Positions 1 through 4,687 of a stretch of DNA of 5,957 bases are shown in pieces. Source of the DNA: Xanthobacteraceae bacterium (GTDB lineage: Bacteria > Pseudomonadota > Alphaproteobacteria > Rhizobiales > Xanthobacteraceae); NCBI GenBank assembly GCA_030039655.1, contig JASHVC010000296.1, positions 1 to 5,957 of the forward strand. Reading direction: 5' to 3'. The notes beneath the pieces are model-generated. The model was given only the letters and a program-made list of their open reading frames with translations. It ran no database searches and was not told the DNA's origin. A program made the position numbers and the translations under genes. How positions within the stretch are numbered: position 1 is the first letter of the stretch; each line of letters starts with the position of its first letter.

Positions 1-1
1 G

Positions 2-145
2 GCCGCGCGCGAGGTACTGGATTTTGTCGGCTATATTCGTGAGCGGGGTGAGCGCGCGGAGTGGCGCGACCTGATGAGCGCACAATCGGCCTCGCTGGCG
101 CCGGTATGGGACAATTCCGAGGATCAAGTCTGGGATAATGCATAA
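2..145 (+). CDS. Antitoxin of a PemK/MazF-type pair, 3' end only
   Basis: The second forward frame is open from the window edge to a TAA at 143-145 and gives 47 residues. They begin AAREVLDFVGYIRERG and end WDNSEDQVWDNA. An amphipathic helix around EVLDFVGYIRERG followed by an acidic tail rich in W, D, N and E is typical of the C-terminal half of small antitoxins (DUF2281/VapB-like), where the acidic tail wraps the toxin. The DNA-binding N-terminus lies outside the window. The stop codon overlaps the start of the toxin gene by 8 bp (138-145), the usual antitoxin-first arrangement that couples translation of the two. The role as cognate antitoxin is inferred from position and tail character; the exact antitoxin family cannot be settled from this fragment. 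The operon promoter, and any autoregulatory operator, must lie upstream of the window. Confidence 0.75.
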   Translation, partial: AAREVLDFVGYIRERGERAEWRDLMSAQSASLAPVWDNSEDQVWDNA

Positions 146-473
146 GCGCGGCGAGCTCTTGCTCGTGCCTTTCCCGTTTACCGACTTGTCGGCGGCAAAG
201 CGCCGTCCGGTTCTGGCGCTCACGGCGCCGGACCCGTATGGGGACTTCATCGCGCTGCCGGTCACCTCGCGCCCGCAGGCCCAGAACGCGATTGCGCTTA
301 CTCCCGCTGATCTGGTTCACGGTCATTTGCCGGCCCCGAGCTGGATTCGCACAGACCGCATCGTCACCCTTAACGCTACATTGATCGTGAAGTCGATCGG
401 TCAAGTAACCGATAGGGTGCTTGATGATGCGGTGAGACGGTTCTGCGGTGTGATTGGATACGCGAAGCTCTGA
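138..473 (+). CDS. PemK/MazF-family endoribonuclease toxin
   Basis: This 111-residue protein has the normal size for the PemK/MazF family, whose members cleave mRNA or other RNA at short sequences and are held inactive by an antitoxin. The N-terminus shows the family opening: RGELLLVPFPFTD (residues 4-16), then KRRPVLAL (21-28), where the conserved basic residue before RP is part of the active site. LPVTS (40-44) supplies the second conserved strand with a Thr/Ser pair. A later segment, WIRTDRIVTLN, also fits the family. The start at 138 overlaps the antitoxin stop by 8 bp and has no well-spaced Shine-Dalgarno (a GAGGA at 119-123 is too far), so translational coupling is likely. All core blocks are present, so the toxin appears intact. 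Target specificity cannot be read from sequence. A short echo of its last codons recurs at 842-869. Confidence 0.88.
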   Translation: MHKRGELLLVPFPFTDLSAAKRRPVLALTAPDPYGDFIALPVTSRPQAQNAIALTPADLVHGHLPAPSWIRTDRIVTLNATLIVKSIGQVTDRVLDDAVRRFCGVIGYAKL

Positions 474-560
474 AAGTGTGATCCCTTACATCGTCACCCC
501 GAACACTCTGATTGTCCCGCCGCCGTCCAACAATAGGGCGCCTGTTCTCCAAGAGACCGC

Positions 561-756
561 TCACCCCAACCTCCTATCAAACTCCAGCACCGCGTTGAGC
601 AGCGCCTGGGCGCCGGCGGCGCATTCGTCGGGGCTCGTGGATTCCGCTTCGTTGTGCGAGATGCCGCCAGCGCGGGGGACGAAGATCATGGTGGTGGGCG
701 CGACGCGCGCCACGTAGGCGGCATCGTGGCCAGCGCCGCATTCATCGAGGCTCGTG
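561..756 (-). pseudogene. Truncated 3' copy of the Zn-dependent amidohydrolase gene
   Basis: Positions 561-738 match 1625-1802, the last 178 bp of the amidase gene, at 167 of 178 positions without a gap and in the same orientation. The match begins exactly at the stop codon. Read on the minus strand it still encodes the C-terminal 58 residues, including AGHDAAYVARVAP, the metal-binding GGISHNEAEST and the end VLEFDRRLG. Three residues differ: Cys to Arg in FVPCAG, Phe to Pro in STSFDEC and Val to Ala near the end. Beyond 738 the sequence does not continue into the gene. Instead, 729-756 matches 1676-1703 at 24 of 28 positions, a jump of 117 bp within the gene, after which similarity stops. 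It cannot make an enzyme. The interval 474-931 contains no intact gene; besides this fragment it holds the palindromes, mazF-tail echo and promoter listed separately. Confidence 0.9.
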
Positions 757-775
757 AGGCCAGGAAGATACTTCC

Positions 776-836
776 CGCCCTAAACCCTCCCCCTCAAGGA
801 GGGAGGGAATATATTTCCGCCCGCGATTAGGGCGGA
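776..836. repeat. Nested palindromic element with competing stems
   Basis: Three inverted repeats overlap here. CCCTC 791-795 pairs with GAGGG 799-803 and extends, after a 2-nt bulge, to CCCT 785-788 with AGGG 804-807. TCCGCCC 816-822 pairs perfectly with GGGCGGA 830-836 around a 7-nt loop. CGCCCTAA 776-783 pairs perfectly with TTAGGGCG 827-834, enclosing the first hairpin and excluding the second. The composition resembles short palindromic repeats found between genes in alphaproteobacteria. It lies upstream of the likely mntA promoter, so it is probably not part of the mntA leader. Confidence 0.6.
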
Positions 837-841
837 GCGCT

Positions 842-869
842 TACCCGAAGCTCTGAACTCTTGTGATCC
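842..869 (+). repeat. Echo of the mazF-like gene's 3' end
   Basis: Positions 842-856 would encode YPKL-stop, against YAKL-stop at 459-473, the end of the mazF-like gene. The two stretches share an exact 12-mer (846-857 and 463-474). A second shared 8-mer, TGTGATCC, follows at 862-869 and 477-484 with a 2-nt difference in spacing. This is probably a remnant of a mazF-type gene end, but the match is short. Confidence 0.45.
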
Positions 870-901
870 TACTGCCGGACGCCTGCGGTCTTGGCGGGCC
901 G

Positions 902-910
902 TGCTATACT
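902..910 (+). promoter_or_regulatory. Candidate extended -10 promoter for mntA-hepT
   Basis: TGCTATACT at 902-910 matches an extended -10 (TGnTATAAT) with one mismatch and ends 21 bp before the mntA start. No good -35 lies at the expected distance, which extended -10 promoters tolerate. The resulting leader would be about 15 nt and would contain the GGAG ribosome binding site at 922-925. Confidence 0.5.
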
Positions 911-931
911 TTAGCCAATACGGAGCGTCCG

Positions 932-1252
932 ATGATCGTCGACATTGCGTTGCATCGCGAGGAATTGCGAGAGCTGTGCCGTCGTTTTGGCGTACGGCGG
1001 CTCGATGTTTTCGGTTCGGCCGCGAGCGGCGATTTCGACCCGGCGCGGAGCGATATCGATTTTCTGGTTGAGTTCGATCCCGATGCGCCTGATGGACACT
1101 CACTCTCTGGTTTTTTCGATTTCAAAGAAGCGCTTGAGGCGCTGTTCGGCCGGAGCGTCGATCTCGTCGACCGAAAGGAGATCGAGAACAGCCGGAACTA
1201 TATCCGCAAGAGGCATATATTGACGGGCGCGGAACCGATCTATGCCGCCTGA
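932..1252 (+). CDS. mntA: MntA-type nucleotidyltransferase antitoxin (type VII TA)
   Basis: A 106-residue minimal nucleotidyltransferase (DNA polymerase beta fold). The core motif FGSAASGDFDPARSDIDF spans residues 27-44: G28-S29 of the nucleotide-binding loop, then D41 and D43, with the third acidic residue D77 in VDLV (76-79). All three metal-binding aspartates are present, so it should be active. In characterised MntA-HepT pairs the antitoxin transfers AMP to a tyrosine of the HEPN toxin and inactivates it. I chose ATG 932 over the in-frame ATG at 863 because it has GGAG 6 nt upstream, lies just below a TATACT box, and gives a protein starting at the family's usual helix; the extra 23 residues from 863 have no family character and would overlap the promoter. 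The gene overlaps hepT by 11 bp (1242-1252), indicating one transcript and coupled translation. Confidence 0.9.
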   Translation: MIVDIALHREELRELCRRFGVRRLDVFGSAASGDFDPARSDIDFLVEFDPDAPDGHSLSGFFDFKEALEALFGRSVDLVDRKEIENSRNYIRKRHILTGAEPIYAA

Positions 1253-1616
1253 CCGCTCTGGCGAGAGTTGGCGTGACGCGGCGCTTCTCCTCGATATGAT
1301 GCTCGCCGCCGAAGATGCGCTCGTCTTTGTTGGCGATCTCGATGAACGCGCATTTCTTGCAAGTGGGCTGCATCAGAGTGCCGTCATCCGCAAACTCACA
1401 GTCGTTGGCGAGGCTGCCGGAAAGGTCTCGAAAACGTTCTGCGCCGCGCATCCGGAAATCTCGTGGGCGCAAATGACCGGCATGCGCCATCGGCTCGTTC
1501 ACGGTTATGGCGACGTGCGGCTCGACATCGTGTGGCGCGTGACGAAAGAAATGCTGCCGGACCTCATCGATAAGCTAAGGCCGCTTATTCCTCCAAAGAT
1601 CGATGGTGATACGTAG
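1242..1616 (+). CDS. hepT: HepT-type HEPN RNase toxin (DUF86, type VII TA)
   Basis: This 124-residue HEPN-domain protein is of the DUF86/HepT family, the toxin partner of MntA. The catalytic signature MRHRLVHGY (residues 81-89) contains R82, four residues, H87, one residue and Y89, an exact R-X4-H-X-Y. Arg and His form the RNase site and Tyr is the known AMP acceptor in studied homologues. Other family blocks are ALLLDMMLAAEDAL near the N-terminus, SAVIRKLTVVGEAAGKVS (46-63), where helices pack, and DVRLDIVWRVT after the active site. Length is typical and nothing is missing, so both toxin and antitoxin look functional. The start overlaps the mntA end by 11 bp. The gene ends only 8 bp from the stop codon of the convergent amidase, with no hairpin between them, so transcripts from the two strands probably overlap. 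Annotation databases may label it simply DUF86. Confidence 0.9.
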   Translation: MPPDRSGESWRDAALLLDMMLAAEDALVFVGDLDERAFLASGLHQSAVIRKLTVVGEAAGKVSKTFCAAHPEISWAQMTGMRHRLVHGYGDVRLDIVWRVTKEMLPDLIDKLRPLIPPKIDGDT

Positions 1617-1624
1617 CGACGAAA

Positions 1625-1802
1625 TCACCCCAGCCTCCGATCAAACTCCAGCACCGCGTTGAGCAGCACCTGGGCGCCGGCGGCGCATTCGTCGAAGCTC
1701 GTGGATTCGGCTTCGTTGTGCGAGATGCCGCCGGCGCAGGGGACGAAGATCATGGTGGTGGGCGCGACGCGCGCCACGTAGGCCGCGTCGTGGCCGGCGC
1801 CG
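1625..1802 (-). repeat. Direct repeat, copy 2 (3' end of the intact amidase gene)
   Basis: This is the intact partner of 561-738 (94% identical, ungapped, offset 1064 bp). The two copies flank the mntA-hepT pair and are in the same orientation, so recombination between them would delete the toxin-antitoxin pair while leaving a complete amidase tail. Of 11 differences, 7 are synonymous, which suggests the copies diverged while both were functional genes. Confidence 0.9.
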
Positions 1803-2869
1803 GAGATCATGTCGCGTGAGGAAAAGCCCGCCTTCTGCGCGCCGATGCGCACACACTCGATCAGTTCGGGCGCGAATTTGACGGCCGGCGAATTCCAGAT
1901 GCGCGCTTCCGTGTAGGTGAGCTTGAGCGGCGGGAGAATCTCGGCGAGCGCGGCGCGCAGCTTCGCCTCCGTGGCGTCGAGCACTTTGTTGTCGGGGTGG
2001 CGGAAATCGACGGTGAAGAACACTTCGCCGGGCACGACGTTGCGGCTGTTCGGCTTGTTCTCGATCAGGCCGACGGTGCCGACGGCGTCGGCGTGCTCGC
2101 GCGCGATGGCGTCGATGCGCTCGATCATGCGCGCTGCGCCGATGAGCGCATTCTTGCGCAGCCGCATGGGCGTCGCGCCGGTGTGCGCCTCCTGGCCGGT
2201 GACGGTGACTTCGTACCAGCGCATGCCCTGCACCCCCTGGACGACGCCGATCACGCGGCCTTCGTCCTCGAGGATCGGGCCTTGCTCGATGTGCAGTTCG
2301 AATAGGGCGGAGAGCTTGTGGGCGCCGGCCTTTTCGCCGCCCTTGTAGCCGATGCGCTTGAGTTCCTCGCCGAAGGTTTTGCCGTCGCGATCCACGCGCG
2401 CATAGGCGTAGTCGGGCGTGAAGACGCCGGCGAAGACGCCGGAGGCGAGCATGGGCGGGGCGAAGCGCGAGCCTTCCTCGTTGGTCCAGTTGACGATCTC
2501 GATGGGCGCGTTGGTCTCGTAACCGGCGTTGTGCAGCGTGCGCATGGCTTCGAGCGCGCCGAGGACGCCGAGCACGCCGTCGAACTTGCCGCCGGTCGGC
2601 TGGGTGTCGAGATGCGAGCCCATGGCGATGGGCGGCAGGGCAGGGCGCTTGCCTTCACGGCGCGCGAACATGGTGCCGACCTCGTCGACCGTCACCGTGC
2701 AGCCCAGCGCCTCGCATTGCGCCTTGAACCAATCGCGCACCTGGCGGTCGAGGTCGGTGAGCGTGAGCCGGCAGATGCCGCCCTTGGGGGTGCCGCCGAT
2801 CTGCGCCGTGTGCATCAGCGAGTCCCACAGGCGCTGGGCGTCGATTTGGAGGTTTTGTGTTGGGGGCAT
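1625..2869 (-). CDS. Zn-dependent amidohydrolase, N-carbamoyl-L-amino acid hydrolase / allantoate amidohydrolase family
   Basis: This 414-residue M20-fold metalloenzyme is full length for its family, which hydrolyses carbamoyl groups of N-carbamoyl-amino acids, beta-ureidopropionate or allantoate, releasing ammonia and CO2 in pyrimidine, hydantoin or purine breakdown. The motifs run in order: GSHLDT (84-89, ligand H86), GGKFDG (93-98, bridging D97), NEEG (130-133, base E131 and ligand E132), ELHIEQG (191-197, ligand H193), GQEAHTGATPM (225-235, dimerisation-domain histidine), DFRHPD (288-293) and GGISHNE (380-386, ligand H384). No signal peptide is visible, so it should be cytoplasmic. AGGG at 2877-2880, 7 nt before the ATG, supports this start. 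NEEGSRFAPPMLASGVFAG favours the carbamoylase/beta-ureidopropionase side, but substrate cannot be fixed from sequence. It stands alone, with no hydantoinase or allantoinase in view. Its last 178 bp are duplicated at 561-738. Confidence 0.92.
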   Translation of the reverse strand: MPPTQNLQIDAQRLWDSLMHTAQIGGTPKGGICRLTLTDLDRQVRDWFKAQCEALGCTVTVDEVGTMFARREGKRPALPPIAMGSHLDTQPTGGKFDGVLGVLGALEAMRTLHNAGYETNAPIEIVNWTNEEGSRFAPPMLASGVFAGVFTPDYAYARVDRDGKTFGEELKRIGYKGGEKAGAHKLSALFELHIEQGPILEDEGRVIGVVQGVQGMRWYEVTVTGQEAHTGATPMRLRKNALIGAARMIERIDAIAREHADAVGTVGLIENKPNSRNVVPGEVFFTVDFRHPDNKVLDATEAKLRAALAEILPPLKLTYTEARIWNSPAVKFAPELIECVRIGAQKAGFSSRDMISGAGHDAAYVARVAPTTMIFVPCAGGISHNEAESTSFDECAAGAQVLLNAVLEFDRRLG

Positions 2870-2885
2870 TGCTCGACCCTATCTA

Positions 2886-3001
2886 CTCGTCATGCGCGGG
2901 CTTGACCCGCGCATCCATACTGAGGCGGGCCAGCGAAAGCCTTGGGTGCACACATGGCGTCGAGGCAGCATGGATTGCCGGGTCGAGCCCGGCAATGACG
3001 A
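2886..3001. repeat. Double-hairpin intergenic repeat, copy 1
   Basis: The element has two arms. The left is a perfect 9-bp stem, 2892-2900 with 2906-2914, loop CTTGA. The right is a perfect 9-bp stem, 2974-2982 with 2988-2996, loop TCGAG. The arms are roughly inverted copies of each other: CGTCAT at 2888-2893 answers ATGACG at 2995-3000, and ATCCA answers TGGAT. The first 38 bp (2886-2923) are identical to 3523-3560, and the right arm (2968-3001) matches 3606-3639 at 33 of 34. The roughly 45-bp middle differs between copies. It begins 17 bp upstream of the amidase start, so it should lie in that gene's leader or promoter region. Confidence 0.88.
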
Positions 3002-3077
3002 ATTCATAGGTCAATGACCGAGTCTGCCTATGGCCCGATCGTTCATTGGCGGGCATCCGCGGCGGCTGACTAACTCA

Positions 3078-3104
3078 TTGAATCCGTGGCGAATCGGTTA
3101 TCAT
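3078..3104 (+). promoter_or_regulatory. Weak candidate promoter for the XRE-family gene
   Basis: TTGAAT (3078-3083) and TATCAT (3099-3104) resemble -35 and -10 boxes, matching 4 of 6 and 5 of 6 consensus bases, but the 15-bp spacer is short. The -10 would abut the palindrome at 3104-3116. Confidence 0.3.
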
Positions 3105-3116
3105 GATCCGCGATCA
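3104..3116. promoter_or_regulatory. Candidate operator palindrome upstream of the XRE-family gene
   Basis: TGATCCGCGATCA is an inverted repeat with 5-bp half-sites (TGATC/GATCA) around CGC. It lies 42 bp before the XRE gene start and touches the candidate -10. Autoregulation through such a site is common for HigA-like proteins; binding here is inferred. Confidence 0.4.
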
Positions 3117-3158
3117 CGCCGCGAGCGCAGTAAACGCAGCGGCCGGCGGAGCAAGCGC

Positions 3159-3503
3159 ATGCTGCGCGTGCGGTTGAAAGCAGACGGACGATTGGTCGAA
3201 ATCCTCCCGGATGGCAGCGAGCGCGCCATTTCGCCAGATCCGCGTTCCATCGTGACGGCCGCGCACAACGCCGCGCGCTCGGCCGAGGCGCGTGCCGAGG
3301 ACGCGAGCCACGCCCGCGGCGTGCGTGGGCGCACCGGCCTGACGCAGTCCGCGTTCGCGGCGCGCATCGGCGTTCCGGTCGAGACCGTGCGTAACTGGGA
3401 GCAAGGCAAGCGCTCGCCGCGCGGCCCGGCCCGCGCGCTGCTCAAGGTCATCGAAGAAGCGCCCGAGGCCGCCTTCGCGGTGCTCGCCGGCAAGCGCTGG
3501 TAA
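3159..3503 (+). CDS. XRE/HigA-like helix-turn-helix protein, solitary
   Basis: This 114-residue protein has a C-terminal Cro/C1-type helix-turn-helix: GLTQSAFAARIGVPVETVRNW, residues 62-82, with TQSAFAARIG as the first helix and turn and VETVRNWEQG as the recognition helix. It ends SPRGPARALLKVIEEAPEAAFAVL, the tail seen in HigA/NadS-type antitoxins. The N-terminus RLKADGRLVEILPDGSERAI looks like a short beta hairpin and is followed by an Ala/Arg-rich helix. I chose ATG 3159 because GGAG sits 7 nt upstream (3148-3151); starting at 3030 adds 43 Arg/Ser-rich residues without family character and would include the candidate promoter. Such proteins usually follow a RelE/HigB-like toxin gene, but none is present on either side, where the gene is bracketed by two palindromic repeats. 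It may be an orphan antitoxin or a plain regulator. Confidence 0.82.
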   Translation: MLRVRLKADGRLVEILPDGSERAISPDPRSIVTAAHNAARSAEARAEDASHARGVRGRTGLTQSAFAARIGVPVETVRNWEQGKRSPRGPARALLKVIEEAPEAAFAVLAGKRW

Positions 3504-3517
3504 CAGCTTCATATCCA

Positions 3518-3643
3518 CTACTCTCGTCATGCGCGGGCTTGACCCGCGCATCCATACTGACGTGCGGCGCGCGTAGGCTTCGGCGTAAAGCACTGCGTTG
3601 ATGCCGCATGGATTGCCGGGTCAAGCCCGGCAATGACGAGTAG
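3518..3643. repeat. Double-hairpin intergenic repeat, copy 2
   Basis: The left arm is a perfect 9-bp stem (3529-3537 with 3543-3551, loop CTTGA), identical to copy 1. The right arm is a perfect 9-bp stem (3612-3620 with 3626-3634, loop TCAAG). Terminal inverted repeats are clear: CTACT-CT-CGTCAT at 3518-3530 against ATGACGAGTAG at 3633-3643. It has the same orientation as copy 1 and begins 15 bp after the XRE stop, so its first hairpin could also serve as a transcription terminator, although no T-run follows. Confidence 0.88.
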
Positions 3644-3684
3644 AAGGTTCCGAATTCAATTCGAGCGAGCTTTGCTCTAAACAA

Positions 3685-3708
3685 GCGCTAGCGCAGCGGA
3701 TTCATAAT
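3685..3708 (+). promoter_or_regulatory. Palindrome and -10-like box just before the aldo/keto reductase gene
   Basis: GCGCTAGCGC (3685-3694) is a perfect 10-bp palindrome. CATAAT (3703-3708) matches 5 of 6 bases of a -10 box and ends 6 bp before the ATG, which would put the transcript start at or next to the start codon. No convincing -35 is present. Confidence 0.35.
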
Positions 3709-3714
3709 CGACCC

Positions 3715-4554
3715 ATGAGCACGATCGGATCGGTCCCCACCGTCGCCGCCAATGGCGCCAAGATCCCGCTGCTCGGGCTCGGCACCTGGGACCTGCGCGG
3801 CCGCAGCTGCGCGCGCGTGGTCGAGCAGGCGCTGCGCCTCGGCTACCCGCATGTCGACACCGCGGAGATGTACGACAACGAGCGCGAAGTAGGCGAGGGG
3901 CTGCGCGCCTCCGGCGTCAAGCGCGACAGTGTCTTCATCACCACCAAGATCTGGCCGAGCCATTTCGCGCCGCGCGAACTCGAACGCGCCGCGCGCGCGT
4001 GCCTGGAGCGGCTGCGCCTGAGCGACGTCGATCTCCTGCTGCTGCACTGGCCCAATCCGCAGGTGCCGCTGGCCGACACCATCGGCGCACTGTGCAAGGT
4101 CAAGCGCGAGGGGCTCGCGCGCCATATCGGCGTTTCCAACTTCACCGTGGCGCTGATTGCCGATGCGCTCAAGGCCAGTACCGAGCCGCTGGTGTGCGAT
4201 CAGGTCGAATATCACCCGTTTCTCGATCAGTCGAAGCTGCTGGCGGCGTGCCGGGCGCACGGCATGGCGGTCGTCGCCTACAGCCCGCTCGCCCGCGGCG
4301 ATCTGCGCAACGATGTGTTGGTGCGCATCGGCGCCACGCACAAGAGGACCACTGCGCAAATCTGCCTGCGCTATCTGGTGCAGCAGAAAGTCGTGGTCAT
4401 TCCGCGCACCAGCAAGCTCGAGCGGCTTAAAGAAAACGCCGCGATCTTCGACTTCACCCTGAGCGAACGCGAGATGCACGATATTGCCGAGCTGGGCCAC
4501 CGCGACGGCCGCATCGTCGATTGGTCCTATTCGGGCCGCATGAAGTGGGATTAG
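3715..4554 (+). CDS. Aldo/keto reductase, 2,5-diketo-D-gluconate reductase type
   Basis: This 279-residue NADPH-dependent oxidoreductase of the AKR TIM-barrel family is full length. The catalytic tetrad is complete: D48 and Y53 in VDTAEMYDNE (47-56), K78 in ITTKIW (75-80) and H111 in LLHWPNP (109-115). Cofactor-site signatures follow: GVSNF (139-143), Q163 in CDQVEYHPF, Y189 in AYSPLARG, and IPRTSKLERLKEN (229-241), whose basic residues bind the 2'-phosphate of NADPH. The close in MKWD resembles the EWD end of E. coli DkgB. Such enzymes reduce diketogluconate, methylglyoxal and other small aldehydes; the true substrate is not readable here. No Shine-Dalgarno precedes the ATG, but CATAAT ends 6 bp upstream, suggesting a leaderless message. 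The long antisense frame opposite this gene is a codon-bias shadow. No operon partner is evident. Confidence 0.93.
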   Translation: MSTIGSVPTVAANGAKIPLLGLGTWDLRGRSCARVVEQALRLGYPHVDTAEMYDNEREVGEGLRASGVKRDSVFITTKIWPSHFAPRELERAARACLERLRLSDVDLLLLHWPNPQVPLADTIGALCKVKREGLARHIGVSNFTVALIADALKASTEPLVCDQVEYHPFLDQSKLLAACRAHGMAVVAYSPLARGDLRNDVLVRIGATHKRTTAQICLRYLVQQKVVVIPRTSKLERLKENAAIFDFTLSEREMHDIAELGHRDGRIVDWSYSGRMKWD

Positions 4555-4687
4555 GGCGCGTACGCACAAATTCTACTTTTCAATTAAATAAGGGCTTTTC
4601 GCGTCTCTGCCAAAAGTGGTAGCTTTCTCAGATAATCATATTTGTAAGAAATGACTTGGGTCGGCGGCGGGCCCTTACGGCGACAGC
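4555..4687. other. AT-rich spacer before the methyltransferase gene
   Basis: Positions 4567-4657 are about one third G+C by hand count, against clearly G+C-rich flanks. GATAAT at 4631-4636 resembles a -10 box, but no -35 fits, so the promoter is not assigned. GCGTACGC at 4558-4565 is a short palindrome just after the reductase stop; it has no terminator features. Confidence 0.5.

Noticed and set aside
454..717. 87-residue open frame on the plus strand
   Set aside because: It runs mainly through the antisense of the broken amidase copy and overlaps the end of the mazF-like gene; the product has no family likeness.
863..931. Upstream ATG extension of mntA
   Set aside because: The extra 23 residues lack family character and cover the candidate promoter, while ATG 932 has GGAG at a 6-nt distance.
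2318..2905. 195-residue open frame on the plus strand
   Set aside because: It is antisense to the amidase gene, which has every family motif and a ribosome binding site. The Ala/Gly/Arg-rich product is typical of a shadow frame.
3030..3158. N-terminal extension of the XRE gene
   Set aside because: The added Arg/Ser-rich stretch is unlike the family and overlaps the candidate promoter and palindrome; ATG 3159 has GGAG 7 nt upstream.
2886..3643. The repeat pair as a CRISPR array or composite transposon
   Set aside because: There are only two copies about 640 bp apart, a gene lies between them, there are no regular spacers, and no transposase is present.
3688..4569. 293-residue open frame on the minus strand
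   Set aside because: It lies antisense to almost the whole aldo/keto reductase gene, whose complete tetrad and cofactor motifs make it the real gene. The antisense product has no domain I recognise; it is a codon-bias shadow.
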